Origin: Clostridiales bacterium
GTDB taxonomy: Bacteria > Bacillota > Clostridia > Saccharofermentanales > Saccharofermentanaceae
Direction: 5' to 3'
DNA length: 64,000 nt
NCBI GenBank assembly: GCA_017513085.1
Contig: JAFWDK010000003.1
Coordinates: forward strand, 1 to 64,000
Notes under the pieces: generated by a model
The model's database searches: none
What the model was told of the DNA's origin: nothing
What the model saw: the letters and a program-made list of their open reading frames with translations, nothing else
In this document: one piece after another, positions 48,295 through 58,198 of the stretch
How positions within the stretch are numbered: position 1 is the stretch's first letter
Layout: each line of letters opens with the position of its first letter
Translations under genes and position numbers: made by a program

Positions 48295-50788
48295 CCGTCG
48301 CTCGAAAAAGAAAGCAAAACAGTTCACCGAGAACCGGCTTGAGAAAAAGCGCGTTACTGTCGCCGAGCAGGAAAAGATCCGTGCCAAAGAGGAACAGAAA
48401 CGGCGGAACCGCAAGCATTCCATGCATGTCGTCCGAGCAGTCAGGAAAACATCTGAACCGACCTATCTCACAATGGTCTTTTCAGTGATCCTGAATCTTC
48501 TTTTGGGAACAGGGTTTACGCTTATGCTGACCTCGACCTACAATCTGTCGGTCAATATCTATATATTCATTCCTCTTCTGCTCCTTCTTTCCCTTGGCAT
48601 ATCCTACTGTCACGGGCAGAAAGAAAAACTGACTTCCTTTCTTCTGGCAGGTCTTCTCGCATCGACCGTATGGTGTTTTTTCATGACGGATCTGTTCCAC
48701 ACCAACGCGCAGACGAGACTCGTGTATTCCACCTTGCAGCAACGTGTCTTTCACGCATGGAAGCCAATGTGGGAAGCTGATCTATTGATTGAAAGACGGC
48801 GCGATGTTACGATTCTGATGTGGCTTGTCAACTTTATCCCCACATACTTTACATCTCTTACGATCGAGAAGCGCCGGAGCATCTTTCTTTCGCTCATCTG
48901 GTATATTCCGCTTCTTTTCGGCGCAACTGTCACTTCGAGCATGACCCCGAAAGCCATTCCCTGCCAGCTTGCTGTAGCAGGCATATTGCTGCTTCTCATC
49001 TTCCATTTCGTCCGACGACTTGGAGATACAAGCACTGACAAACGAATGCTCATGATCACGGCACCGGTCCTTATCCTGAGTTTCCTGATCGGCGGTCTCT
49101 TCCCGAAAGAAAGTTATTCGTATGACAAGCTGGCCGCGTCCCATTTTCAGGAACTGCGCGGATTCATCCAAGATCTGCGAGGAAGACTGAAGATCGGCGG
49201 AGAACCTGAAAAGGAGGAAGAGCAGGAAGAGAAAGGGCCAGGATACGTCGGCAGCATCTCGTTCTCCGAGGAGGAAAACCCGATCCCTTTCATGAACGTT
49301 TTTGAAGAGGACCTGAGCAAAGTCGGTTTTTTCGAACCGGATGACACGAAGCTCATGACTATTTCCCGCTATTTTAATGACACAGAGAACCATTCCGTTC
49401 TCGTCAACAATCGTATGATCTATCTGCGCAGCACATGCATGGAAATAATGGGCGGAAACTCCTGGCGCACCTTCTCTCCTTCCGAAGAACGGGAACTCAC
49501 TGATTTTTATTCCGAAGATAACGAATGCCCGCAGCGCGAGGCTGATTTTGTACTCCGCGTGCGCACGCTTTATCCTTTTGAAGCATATCTGGTCCCCTAC
49601 TACACAGATCATTTCTATATCTCAGAAGAAAGCAAGTATTCGGATCTTGATATCATTACGCACACAACCTGGAATCTCTACGAACGAATCCCGAATTCCG
49701 GTGTTCAGGACTACGACTACGCGTTCAATACAACGCCCCGGAAATCTCAACCGGAATGGAATCCGGATTATCTCGAAGAAGAGGTATACGGAGTATGTCT
49801 TGAAGTTCCGGAAAAGACCAAAAACAGCATTCTTAAGATCAAAAAACTCCCTGACTGGTACAAAGAACTGCTTGACGGAACACGCACGATGACTACGTCG
49901 GAAAAAGTCAATGCGGTAGTCGAATATGTAAGGAAACTTCACCCTTACGACCCCAACACCCCCTATCCGCCGGAAGGGGCCGATTTTGTGACCTGGTTCA
50001 TCACACAGAGCAAAACCGGATTCTGTGTACACTATGCCACTACTGCCGCGGTCCTTCTCCGCCTTATCGGTGTTCCGACCAGGTATGCAACCGGCTATCT
50101 TGTCGGCAGCGATCCTTTTGTTGCCTCAAACGATGTTCTGATGAGAGACGCTCACGCCTGGTTTGAATTCTTCGATCCGGATTATGGATGGATCCTGGAT
50201 GATCCGACACCCGGAAATGTGTTTAACGTCAGTTACTACAACGCCTATGCAATCGCAAAAGAATATGGTGACATGAATTACGATTACCGCGAAACACCGA
50301 CCCCTAGTCCTACGCCTTCGCCTACACCTACCCCGACCGTAGCACCTGTCCAGGGAACCATTTACGGCCCGACATTGTCACCGACCCCGACTGTGACTCC
50401 GATTCCGGAATCGACATTCGGCCTGCCTTTCAAGCTCCCTCCGGTCATTCTTGTCATCCTGCTCGTGCTCGTGATCGTTGCCGCCGTGCTTGCGCTTCTG
50501 CGTCTTCTCTACGTCCTGTCCTGGAAGATACGGTTTAAGAAAGATCCTCTGAGCCGTCGCGCGATCGAGTATACCCGTTACTTCAATATGCACCTGCACA
50601 TTCTTGAAGCCGCAGATTCCCGCGTCGTCCGCTCGATCTTCACCAAAGCCGAATACAGTAATGAAAACATCACCGAAGAAGAACTCAAAAAACTGATCCG
50701 GTTTGGTCTTCACAACCTCGACAAACAGATCCCCGGACGAAATGTATTACGGAGAATGCTTTCCAAGATCTTACGCGTTTCTCTCTAA
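48287..50788 (+). CDS. Membrane-bound transglutaminase-like protein (TgpA type)
   Basis: The 833-residue protein has a basic cytoplasmic start, six N-terminal membrane helices (about 60-265), an extracellular domain and a transglutaminase core. The catalytic triad is complete: Cys near 579 in GFCVHYATTAA, His near 621 in DAHAWFEFF and Asp near 637 in LDDPTPG. A PTPSPTPSPTPTPT linker, a final membrane helix (about 708-740) and a helical cytoplasmic tail follow. It completes the moxR-DUF58-transglutaminase operon; substrates of this class are unknown. Confidence 0.92.
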   Translation: MNDRRSKKKAKQFTENRLEKKRVTVAEQEKIRAKEEQKRRNRKHSMHVVRAVRKTSEPTYLTMVFSVILNLLLGTGFTLMLTSTYNLSVNIYIFIPLLLLLSLGISYCHGQKEKLTSFLLAGLLASTVWCFFMTDLFHTNAQTRLVYSTLQQRVFHAWKPMWEADLLIERRRDVTILMWLVNFIPTYFTSLTIEKRRSIFLSLIWYIPLLFGATVTSSMTPKAIPCQLAVAGILLLLIFHFVRRLGDTSTDKRMLMITAPVLILSFLIGGLFPKESYSYDKLAASHFQELRGFIQDLRGRLKIGGEPEKEEEQEEKGPGYVGSISFSEEENPIPFMNVFEEDLSKVGFFEPDDTKLMTISRYFNDTENHSVLVNNRMIYLRSTCMEIMGGNSWRTFSPSEERELTDFYSEDNECPQREADFVLRVRTLYPFEAYLVPYYTDHFYISEESKYSDLDIITHTTWNLYERIPNSGVQDYDYAFNTTPRKSQPEWNPDYLEEEVYGVCLEVPEKTKNSILKIKKLPDWYKELLDGTRTMTTSEKVNAVVEYVRKLHPYDPNTPYPPEGADFVTWFITQSKTGFCVHYATTAAVLLRLIGVPTRYATGYLVGSDPFVASNDVLMRDAHAWFEFFDPDYGWILDDPTPGNVFNVSYYNAYAIAKEYGDMNYDYRETPTPSPTPSPTPTPTVAPVQGTIYGPTLSPTPTVTPIPESTFGLPFKLPPVILVILLVLVIVAAVLALLRLLYVLSWKIRFKKDPLSRRAIEYTRYFNMHLHILEAADSRVVRSIFTKAEYSNENITEEELKKLIRFGLHNLDKQIPGRNVLRRMLSKILRVSL

Positions 50789-50790
50789 AG

Positions 50791-50826
50791 GCAAAAAAGA
50801 AAGCCCGGATTCCCATGCTCCGGCCT
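50791..50826 (-). terminator. Terminator of the 226-residue membrane protein gene
   Basis: On the minus strand GGCCGGA...TCCGGGC (one mismatch) is followed by TTTCTTTTTT. It may also serve the converging transglutaminase operon. Confidence 0.65.
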
Positions 50827-50857
50827 TCTCTCTGTATCCCATCCATAAATCGATTTA

Positions 50858-51538
50858 TTAATGAATAAGTCCGTCAGAGTATGCCGCCACGCCATGGGAA
50901 TAGTTATCCAGGATTCCTTTCTCGAGCGAGAAGATCCAGAATACATTTTTCTGTTCGCGGTAAAATGCATCCGGTTCCATGCTTTGAAGGAAGGTTACAC
51001 TCCACACTTCACTATCTCCGTATGGCCCACCGGCTCCGACCCGTCCGAATTCCAGACGGTAAGATTTCCCGGGGCCGAGAGAATGTAGAACCACTACCAG
51101 ATCTCTCTTCTGAAAAAAAGCTTCATCTAAGCCGCTCAAAAACTCTTTGATGGATAGATCCTCGCTGTTATTCTCAATGAATTCCATATTCTGATCCAAA
51201 AGCAGAAGGAAAGCATCTCTTTGTTCGATGTTCCGCACGGTAAAGGCCGGAAAACTCCAAACAAGATCTGCCCCCAGATCGCCGTAATTCTCTGCTTTAC
51301 GGTATATCTTCTGCAGTCCCTCACCAGAGGTTTTACCACCCGATGCAGTTCTATACATGACTTCATCTTGATTCTCGTCTACTCTCGTGAACAGATCGGG
51401 ATCGCTTGTTACAGGCCGGGAATTATCTTTCTTCTGAAAAAGCACTCCAACTTTCCACGCAATCAGAATTACGGTAGTGATGACTAACACTACCGTAACA
51501 ATAGTGAGAAGCATTAGTTGAGTCTTTTTGTGCCGCAT
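50858..51538 (-). CDS. Membrane-anchored protein of unknown function
   Basis: The 226-residue protein has one N-terminal membrane helix (about 8-32, LMLLTIVTVVLVITTVILIA) after a basic start, then an extracellular domain of 190 residues of mixed alpha/beta type. No family is recognised. It is a single gene, convergent with the transglutaminase operon, and precedes the ECF operon in the opposite reading order by a 50-bp gap. Confidence 0.7.
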   Translation of the reverse strand: MRHKKTQLMLLTIVTVVLVITTVILIAWKVGVLFQKKDNSRPVTSDPDLFTRVDENQDEVMYRTASGGKTSGEGLQKIYRKAENYGDLGADLVWSFPAFTVRNIEQRDAFLLLLDQNMEFIENNSEDLSIKEFLSGLDEAFFQKRDLVVVLHSLGPGKSYRLEFGRVGAGGPYGDSEVWSVTFLQSMEPDAFYREQKNVFWIFSLEKGILDNYSHGVAAYSDGLIH

Positions 51539-51591
51539 AAATCACAAACCCGGTTTCCAAATCTATTACAAATATAATAGTGCAACTGAGT

Positions 51592-53145
51592 TTATCCGAC
51601 AAGTTTCCCGCTCTCGATATGGATCACTTCATCACAGCATAAAGCTAAGAGCTCAGGATCGTGAGTACTGACCAATATCGTGCTTCCTGACTTAGCCAGT
51701 TTTTTAAGCATATCTCCGACTTGCTTCATATGAGCATAATCAAGACCGGATGTCGGTTCGTCGAAAAGGAGGATCTTCGCCCCGGCTGCCATTGCCGAAG
51801 CAATGGCCACTCTTTGCTTCTGTCCACCGGAAAGTGCCATCGGATGCTTATCTTTAAAAGGGAGAAGTCCCAGCCTATCCAGGATCTCGTCACAACGCTT
51901 CTCATCGTCTTCTTCCATCGAGAGCATCACTTCCGCTTTCACACTATCCGTAAAAAGCTGATGATTCACATCCTGCATGACCATATAGGTTATTTTCAAA
52001 CGTTCCTTGCCGGCATACTGCTTCCCGTCAACCTCAATCTTACCTGGGCAGCGCTTCTCAAGCCCGCAAACGCAACGCAAAAACGTGGATTTTCCTGTTC
52101 CGTTCCTGCCGATCACACCGACTACTTTTCCGGCAGGAAGAATGAGATTCGGAATACATAATTGCAGACCGTCACACTCGCCGGTTATTCCATTCTGTAT
52201 ACATTTCCGAAGGCGTCTGCCGCTGTGTTTTTTATCGTAAGAAAAGCAAAACTCGGAAAGTATCACTTTCTCCCCTATGTCAGATGCTTGAGTCAGATTT
52301 CCATTACGCTTCGGTTTCTCCCTCGCAGGCATCTGTTTTGAAGTGATCTGACCCTTTTCATCTGTAAACGCATCGATGTATTTCTCTTCCAGCGAAATCG
52401 GGCGAAGCTTCAGTTCCGCCACTTCCGATTCAGAAAGAGTACGGAATTCTTCACCGCGCCACTCCTTCTTTACTGCTCCGTCAGAAAGATAAAGGACCCG
52501 GTCGATCAGGTCTTTCACATACCAGAGTCGGTGCTCCGAGATGATGATCGTCTTTCCTTCTTCTTTCCACCTGCGGATCGAATCCCGAAGATCGGAGATT
52601 GCATTCCAGTCAAGATTCGAAGATGGTTCATCAAGAAGAATGATTCCCGGAAGCAGTGCCGACACTGAGGCACAGGCGATCTTCTGCTTCTCCCCTCCTG
52701 AAAGCTCGAAAAGCGAGCGGTTCAGAAGTTTTTCGATTTTCATCTCCGAGACGGCCAAGTTTTTTCTCTTCACAATTTCCTTAGGAGAAAGTCCGATATT
52801 CTCCGGACCAAAAACGATCTCTCCATCCGTATCTACAGAGAAGAATTGGGATCTTGGATTCTGAAAGACCGTGCCCACTACTCCGGCCAGTTTATAAAGT
52901 TCCGTCTCCCGAATATTGTTTTCCGCCACGATCACATTCCCCGTCAGATCCCCGGAATAATAATGGGGGATCAGGCCATTGATCAGTCGTAGGATCGTCG
53001 TCTTTCCACATCCTGAAGCCCCGCAGAGCAGCACTGTTTCTCCTTTAGTAAAAGAGAGAGAAACATCTGAAAGAAGCCCCTCCGTGCTCCCTTTATATTT
53101 GAAAGAGACATGATCGATCTTAATGATAGATTCTTGATTTTCCAT
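51592..53145 (-). CDS. ECF transporter double ATPase (fused EcfA)
   Basis: The 517-residue protein holds two ABC ATPase domains: the first has GASGCGKTT, LSGGEKQKIA and ILLDEPSSNLDW, the second GRNGTGKST, LSGGQKQRVAIA and LLFDEPTSGLDY. ECF vitamin/metal importers use such pairs, fused or separate. It lies 41 bases after the T-component gene and closes the S-T-A operon. Confidence 0.93.
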   Translation of the reverse strand: MENQESIIKIDHVSFKYKGSTEGLLSDVSLSFTKGETVLLCGASGCGKTTILRLINGLIPHYYSGDLTGNVIVAENNIRETELYKLAGVVGTVFQNPRSQFFSVDTDGEIVFGPENIGLSPKEIVKRKNLAVSEMKIEKLLNRSLFELSGGEKQKIACASVSALLPGIILLDEPSSNLDWNAISDLRDSIRRWKEEGKTIIISEHRLWYVKDLIDRVLYLSDGAVKKEWRGEEFRTLSESEVAELKLRPISLEEKYIDAFTDEKGQITSKQMPAREKPKRNGNLTQASDIGEKVILSEFCFSYDKKHSGRRLRKCIQNGITGECDGLQLCIPNLILPAGKVVGVIGRNGTGKSTFLRCVCGLEKRCPGKIEVDGKQYAGKERLKITYMVMQDVNHQLFTDSVKAEVMLSMEEDDEKRCDEILDRLGLLPFKDKHPMALSGGQKQRVAIASAMAAGAKILLFDEPTSGLDYAHMKQVGDMLKKLAKSGSTILVSTHDPELLALCCDEVIHIESGKLVG

Positions 53146-53186
53146 TTATTTTCTGTCCATACGCGGATACATATTCAAACATCCGC

Positions 53187-53888
53187 TCATCTGAAATATT
53201 TACAGTATACAAAGACCCCGAGCACTGCAGTAAATACCAGCATCAGAAGAATGTCCGCGGCATGAAGTTTCAGTTCTACAACACTGGTTCTTTTCACATT
53301 GCCGTCAAGGCCGCGCGTGATCGCTGCAGCCGAGAGCTCATCTCCGATATTGACACAAGAGAATAGCAGCGGGATCATGCGATATTCTACCATCTTCAGT
53401 ACATTTCCACTTCCGAAAGTGATTCCTCTCATCTTCATGGCGTCTCTGATCGATCCGTATTCTTCTTTGATCGTCGGAAAGAAACGCATCACGACAGCAA
53501 GAGAAATAGCAATTCCGTTAGGAATATGGAGTTTTTGCATCGCAGACATAAACTCATCGATCTTCGTAGTCCTCACACAGTACCAGGCGGTGATCATGGA
53601 CGGCATGAACTGCACGACGATTCCGCAGTAGCCGATCAGGATAGCGGTGATTATTCCTGAAGACTCCTCAGAAAGAAAGAAAAAAGTCAATACAAGCGCC
53701 ACGCCATAGAAGATCAGGAACCGTATTGCACTCGCATATTTCTTTTCTATAAAAAGAAGCGTGATCGGCACCAACGTCATAAAAATGCGAACGCCCCATA
53801 GAAATGGCGTCGTGGCCGTCATGAGGACGACCATCGACACCACCAGGATCATATATAGCTTTGTTCGGGGGTCCAGTGCAACATGCAT
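53187..53888 (-). CDS. ECF transporter T component (EcfT)
   Basis: The 233-residue membrane protein has five helices and the two short Ala-Arg-Gly-like coupling motifs (DAMKMRGITF, AAITRGLDG) that contact the ATPases. ATG 53888 shares its A with the TGA of the S-component gene (TGATG), showing translational coupling; longer frames upstream are not used. Confidence 0.92.
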   Translation of the reverse strand: MHVALDPRTKLYMILVVSMVVLMTATTPFLWGVRIFMTLVPITLLFIEKKYASAIRFLIFYGVALVLTFFFLSEESSGIITAILIGYCGIVVQFMPSMITAWYCVRTTKIDEFMSAMQKLHIPNGIAISLAVVMRFFPTIKEEYGSIRDAMKMRGITFGSGNVLKMVEYRMIPLLFSCVNIGDELSAAAITRGLDGNVKRTSVVELKLHAADILLMLVFTAVLGVFVYCKYFR

Positions 53889-54478
53889 CAGACAATACCC
53901 GCCTTTTCGAAATGCTTCTTTACTACTTTCTTGCCGATCACTGCGCCGATACAACCGAATACGAAGCAAAGGATCAGAAGAACCGCAATCGTCTTTTCAT
54001 TGATAGCCCGGAAAAGATCGTCACAATATTCCGCAGAGTAACCTCCGTCAAGAAGATCCTTTCTGTATGAGTCGGCAGTCACAATGACCGGGAAATAATT
54101 CGCACAGATCCACAGACAGAACACACCATAGCTTATGATCGTTTTCTTAAAACTCTTATATTTTCCGGACTTGGCAATCAAATCTGCGACTACACCGGCA
54201 CAAACAATGAGCGGAGCACCGAGATATCCCATGCCCAGGACAAACATGAGGATCGCAATAAGCACTGACATGATCGTGATCATGCCGAACTTTTCGACTT
54301 TCGTGTAAAAGAGCATCATCGGGATCGCGCCTACCAGCGGGATCATGATGACATACGATGCCACAATATACGGGTGAATGTATCCGAGCATACCGCACAA
54401 GAACTCCACCACGATCAGGATCGCCGTAAAAATACCAACTGTTATAAAGTCTTTTGCTTTCAACTTATTACTGTTCAT
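53888..54478 (-). CDS. ECF transporter S component, MptE/Trep_Strep family
   Basis: The 196-residue membrane protein begins KAKDFITVGIFTAI, has six helices (GYLGAPLIVCAGVVADL in the middle) and ends in a basic tail. The pattern fits the Trep_Strep (TIGR02185) group of substrate-binding S components. The substrate is unknown; its operon-mates and shared operator link it to the ABC exporters and AraC regulator next door. Confidence 0.85.
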   Translation of the reverse strand: MNSNKLKAKDFITVGIFTAILIVVEFLCGMLGYIHPYIVASYVIMIPLVGAIPMMLFYTKVEKFGMITIMSVLIAILMFVLGMGYLGAPLIVCAGVVADLIAKSGKYKSFKKTIISYGVFCLWICANYFPVIVTADSYRKDLLDGGYSAEYCDDLFRAINEKTIAVLLILCFVFGCIGAVIGKKVVKKHFEKAGIV

Positions 54479-54499
54479 ATAAACCCTCTACCTTCATTA

Positions 54500-54546
54500 G
54501 TTATCATTAGCTAACTTGCGATCGCTAACAGTTAGCTTTTGCTAAC
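54500..54546. promoter_or_regulatory. Cluster of GTTAGC/GCTAAC operator half-sites before the ECF operon
   Basis: A perfect GTTAGC-TTTT-GCTAAC (54531-54546), a near-perfect GTTATC-ATTA-GCTAAC (54500-54515) and an inverted GCTAAC-A-GTTAGC pair (54523-54535) lie in the leader of the S-component gene. The same palindrome precedes two further units of this locus, so the local TetR protein is the likely binder. Confidence 0.8.
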
Positions 54547-54634
54547 CAATAATAAAATATAAGTAGAGAAAAATCCAGTAGTAATTGAACACTTTTTTAG
54601 ATTTGTTCAGTAAAATCGTCATATTTCACGAAAA

Positions 54635-56371
54635 TCATGTTCCGGATTGCAGTGTTACCATACGTGCATACATACCGTTTTCCGAAAGTAATTCATCATG
54701 ACTTCCCCGCTCTATGATATTTCCATCAGATACGACCAGTATCTGATCCGCATCTTTAATCGTCTTCAGGCGATGCGCAATGACCAGAAGCGTCTTATTC
54801 CGGCACAGTTCCGATATTGCTTCCTGAATCGCCCTTTCATTGTCAGCATCTACACTGGCCGTTGCCTCATCCAGAATAACGATCGGTGCATCTTTTAATA
54901 TACATCTGGCGATAGAGATACGCTGCTTCTCACCACCGGAAAGAGACGCTCCGCCCTCTCCGATCACAGTATCAAAGCCATCCGGAAGTGCCATGATGAA
55001 ATCGTAGCAGCGTGCTTTTCGGGCAGCTTCGTAAACTTCCTCTTTCGAAGCATCCGGGCGGGCCATCGCAATATTGTTATAGATCGTATCCTGGAAGAGA
55101 TACACACGCTGGAATACCATACTGATGTGATCCATCAGATCTCCCATCGGCACCTTCCTGATATCTTTCCCGTTCACCATGATCCTTCCTTCTCCGATAT
55201 CCCAGAACCGTGCAAGAAGCGAAGCGATCGTTGATTTGCCTCCTCCGGACGGGCCGACCAGAGCGCACATTTCGCCGTTTTTTACCTTGAAGGAGACATG
55301 CTTAAGTACATCTTTCTCAGTATATCCGAAAGTGACATCATCATATTCGATTGCCGCCACACTTCCATTTTCCGCGGATGCCTCCGAGAGCGTCTCTTTT
55401 CCGGTATCCGGCATTTCTTTTTCCGCAAAAAGCGCTTCGATGCGGTCCAGACTGGCAGAAGTAACTGTGAGACGTGCCATCTGGGAATAATAACTTTTGA
55501 CCGCACTGAAAAGGTCAAAGAGAAATAGTGCCATGCCGACCATATACACATTCGAGATCATTCCATTATGAAAAAGATAAGCACATGCAATAAGCACAAG
55601 CGAAGTACCGATTCCATATGTAAGATGCAGAGCTCTTGACCAGGGAGTGTAATCCACTTCAAATGCGATGCTCTCCTGACAGTTTTTCTCAAACTCATCC
55701 GTTAGTTTCTTTGAGTTTTCTCCCAGAAGATTATAGGTCTTAATGATTCCCATTCCTTCTGCAAAATCCAGCACTTCGTTGGTCAATGATTCGCTATACT
55801 CCTGCTTCTTGCGGGAATGCTCCATAGTATGACGGAGCATAAGATTTCCGACTACAAAGAAAACCAGCACGACAAGCAGAGACAAAAGCCCCAGCCGTAT
55901 GTCCATATAGAACATCATGAGGATCATCAGCGCCTGGGAAATAATGAAGGAGACCAATTCCGAAAGGACACCCATGCAGTTTTCTTCTATAAAGACCATA
56001 TCGGTGGATAAGATCGAACTGATCTTACCTATATTTCCTTCGGTGAAATACCCCATCGGTAGTTTTCTCAGATGGTCACCCAAACGGATACGCATATCCG
56101 CAAATACTTTATACCCGGCCGATGACTGAAGGATATTCGTCAGATGTTCGAATCCTGCCTGAAGGAGCACACTTGCAGCAAGAACGATACCGAAGATCAG
56201 GCAGGTCTTCTTATCCATGGTTCCTTCCATAAAATACTTGATCATCAGGAAACTCAGCATCAGCGGCATTTTCATCAGGCACCCTTTGAAAAAGGATGTT
56301 ATATAGGATGCCCGGATCGATTTTTTATACTTTCCCGTCATACGGATCAGTCGATGCATGATCTTGATCAT
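54635..56371 (-). CDS. ABC half-transporter (membrane + ATPase), pair 2 second subunit
   Basis: The 578-residue protein has six helices (about 1-310) and an ATPase domain with GPSGGGKST, LSGGEKQRISIA and IVILDEATASVDADN. The substitution-free motifs suggest a working site. ATG 56371 overlaps the previous gene by four bases (ATGA) and AAGGAGG lies ten bases upstream. Such pairs form heterodimers with exporter fold; some (YbtPQ, IrtAB) import siderophores. Confidence 0.93.
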   Translation of the reverse strand: MIKIMHRLIRMTGKYKKSIRASYITSFFKGCLMKMPLMLSFLMIKYFMEGTMDKKTCLIFGIVLAASVLLQAGFEHLTNILQSSAGYKVFADMRIRLGDHLRKLPMGYFTEGNIGKISSILSTDMVFIEENCMGVLSELVSFIISQALMILMMFYMDIRLGLLSLLVVLVFFVVGNLMLRHTMEHSRKKQEYSESLTNEVLDFAEGMGIIKTYNLLGENSKKLTDEFEKNCQESIAFEVDYTPWSRALHLTYGIGTSLVLIACAYLFHNGMISNVYMVGMALFLFDLFSAVKSYYSQMARLTVTSASLDRIEALFAEKEMPDTGKETLSEASAENGSVAAIEYDDVTFGYTEKDVLKHVSFKVKNGEMCALVGPSGGGKSTIASLLARFWDIGEGRIMVNGKDIRKVPMGDLMDHISMVFQRVYLFQDTIYNNIAMARPDASKEEVYEAARKARCYDFIMALPDGFDTVIGEGGASLSGGEKQRISIARCILKDAPIVILDEATASVDADNERAIQEAISELCRNKTLLVIAHRLKTIKDADQILVVSDGNIIERGSHDELLSENGMYARMVTLQSGT

Positions 56372-58110
56372 ACGTTCTTTTCCTCCTTGATTCTCCATGT
56401 GCTGGCGCTCACCGAGGCGTCCCACAGATTTTTATACTCAGGACATGAGAGCAGAAGCGCTTCGTGGCGATCCGACGCAATACATTCACCATCTTTCATT
56501 ACACATATCGTATCGGCGTTCCTGATCGTAGATAAACGATGAGCAATGACCAGAACCGTTTTGTTCTTCATGATCTCATCGATCGCCCGATTCATCTTTT
56601 CTTCGTTTTCCGGATCCATAAATGCCGTAGCCTCATCCAGCACGATGATCGGAGCATTTTTCAAGATCGCTCGCGCAAGTGAGATCCTCTGCCGTTCTCC
56701 TCCGGACAACTGTTTTCCTCCATCACCGGCAAGAGTCTCAATACCATTTGGAAGTCTTTCCAGAAATTCATCACACTGCGCCCGTGATGCGGCTTCAAGC
56801 ACTTCTTCCTTGGTAGCTTCCGGATTTCCGATATGGATATTCTCATATAGAGAAGTATTGAAAAGAAACTGCTCCTGAGAAACAAATGCAACCTGATCAT
56901 TCAGTGCACGGAGCGACATATCCGTAATATCCTGTCCGCCGATCGAGATATGTCCCGAAGAAAGATCGTAGTAGTGGACCAGAAGTTTTGCCAGTGTGGA
57001 TTTACCGGACCCGGATTCACCAACCAGCGCGGTGGTCGTTCCCTGTTTTAATGAAAGAGAAACACCATGTAGCACTTCTTTCTCGTCATATCCGAAGTGT
57101 ATGTCTTCAAAGATTACATCGGAATTATTCCCGGTAAAATCCGATGTTCCTTCCTTCAGCGGCGGAAATTCCATCATCTTTTCCAGAGCATCGATCTTAA
57201 AGTTCAGCTGAGGAAACTTTCCCGCGAAGTTCAGTGCTTTTAGCACGGAAGGACCCACCGCAAACGACATGCAGATGACCAGGACCAGTTTATCCAGAGC
57301 GATCACCTCGTTGATGACCAGGAGAGATCCGACAGGCAGTATCAGAAGTGCCAGACACGGCAATACACTTGCATAGATCGCCATCCACGGCCAGCAGACT
57401 TTGTACCAGGCAAGCGTAAAGTCTCTGTAGCTTCTAACGACTTCTCCGAACCGTTTATAGGAGTCGCCGTCCTTATTAAACACTTTCACGACTTCCATTC
57501 CATTGACGTATTCGATGATCGTGTTGTTCATCTTCGTCGCGGATGCATAATAGTCGTTCATTTTCGACATGCCGGCTTTCATCATCATGCTCATGGCAAT
57601 CATTCCGACTATAAGTGGTACCAGAGACAGCAATCCTAATCTCCAATCCGCGACAAACATCAAAACCAGTATCAGAACCGGTATTGCCACATTCGCAATG
57701 CCTTCCGGGATTGCATGAGCCAGCAGAAGTTCGATCTGATCGATATCATCTGTAAACACTTTCTTGATCCGTCCGGTCCCCATATCCTGGATATGGCCGA
57801 GAGGCTGTTTTTCCAGTTTTCCTTGAAGAGATACACGAAGATTTTTCAGCGTGTGATAGGCACTGTAATGCGAAAATGACAGGCCCTGCGTGTATAACAC
57901 CGCGAAGAGGATCTTACAGACAGCAACTGCCGCCACCCGGTATAAAATATAGGAAGTACTGACGGATTCCCCACGGATCAGCGGGGAAATGATCTGAAAC
58001 ACAAAAAAATACGGAAGTACATTCGCAATGATACCCAGACTCATACAGATCACGGCCCAGATCGTGTACTTCTTGTATTTCCCGATATAGGGAGCAACTT
58101 TCTTAAACAT
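56368..58110 (-). CDS. ABC half-transporter (membrane + ATPase), pair 2 first subunit
   Basis: The 580-residue protein has six helices and an ATPase domain with GESGSGKST, LSGGERQRISLA and IVLDEATAFMDPEN. ATG 58110 is preceded by AAAGGA; longer frames run into the 40-bp palindrome. It starts its own transcription unit behind that palindrome and is coupled to the next half-transporter. Confidence 0.93.
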   Translation of the reverse strand: MFKKVAPYIGKYKKYTIWAVICMSLGIIANVLPYFFVFQIISPLIRGESVSTSYILYRVAAVAVCKILFAVLYTQGLSFSHYSAYHTLKNLRVSLQGKLEKQPLGHIQDMGTGRIKKVFTDDIDQIELLLAHAIPEGIANVAIPVLILVLMFVADWRLGLLSLVPLIVGMIAMSMMMKAGMSKMNDYYASATKMNNTIIEYVNGMEVVKVFNKDGDSYKRFGEVVRSYRDFTLAWYKVCWPWMAIYASVLPCLALLILPVGSLLVINEVIALDKLVLVICMSFAVGPSVLKALNFAGKFPQLNFKIDALEKMMEFPPLKEGTSDFTGNNSDVIFEDIHFGYDEKEVLHGVSLSLKQGTTTALVGESGSGKSTLAKLLVHYYDLSSGHISIGGQDITDMSLRALNDQVAFVSQEQFLFNTSLYENIHIGNPEATKEEVLEAASRAQCDEFLERLPNGIETLAGDGGKQLSGGERQRISLARAILKNAPIIVLDEATAFMDPENEEKMNRAIDEIMKNKTVLVIAHRLSTIRNADTICVMKDGECIASDRHEALLLSCPEYKNLWDASVSASTWRIKEEKNV

Positions 58111-58131
58111 AAGCTCGTCCTTTCCAAAAAG

Positions 58132-58171
58132 ATAATCCACATAGTTAGCATTTGCTAACTATGTGGATTAT
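58132..58171. promoter_or_regulatory. 40-bp perfect palindrome over the ABC pair 2 promoter
   Basis: Eighteen-base arms, ATAATCCACATAGTTAGC and its exact complement, flank four bases. The core GTTAGC-N4-GCTAAC (58144-58159) is the common operator. One end overlaps a TATAAT -10 element (58167-58172, minus strand). The transcript would begin inside it, giving mRNA a strong 5' hairpin followed by CTTTTT. Confidence 0.85.
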
Positions 58172-58198
58172 ACTCGTTTCACTATCCGATTCCACCAT

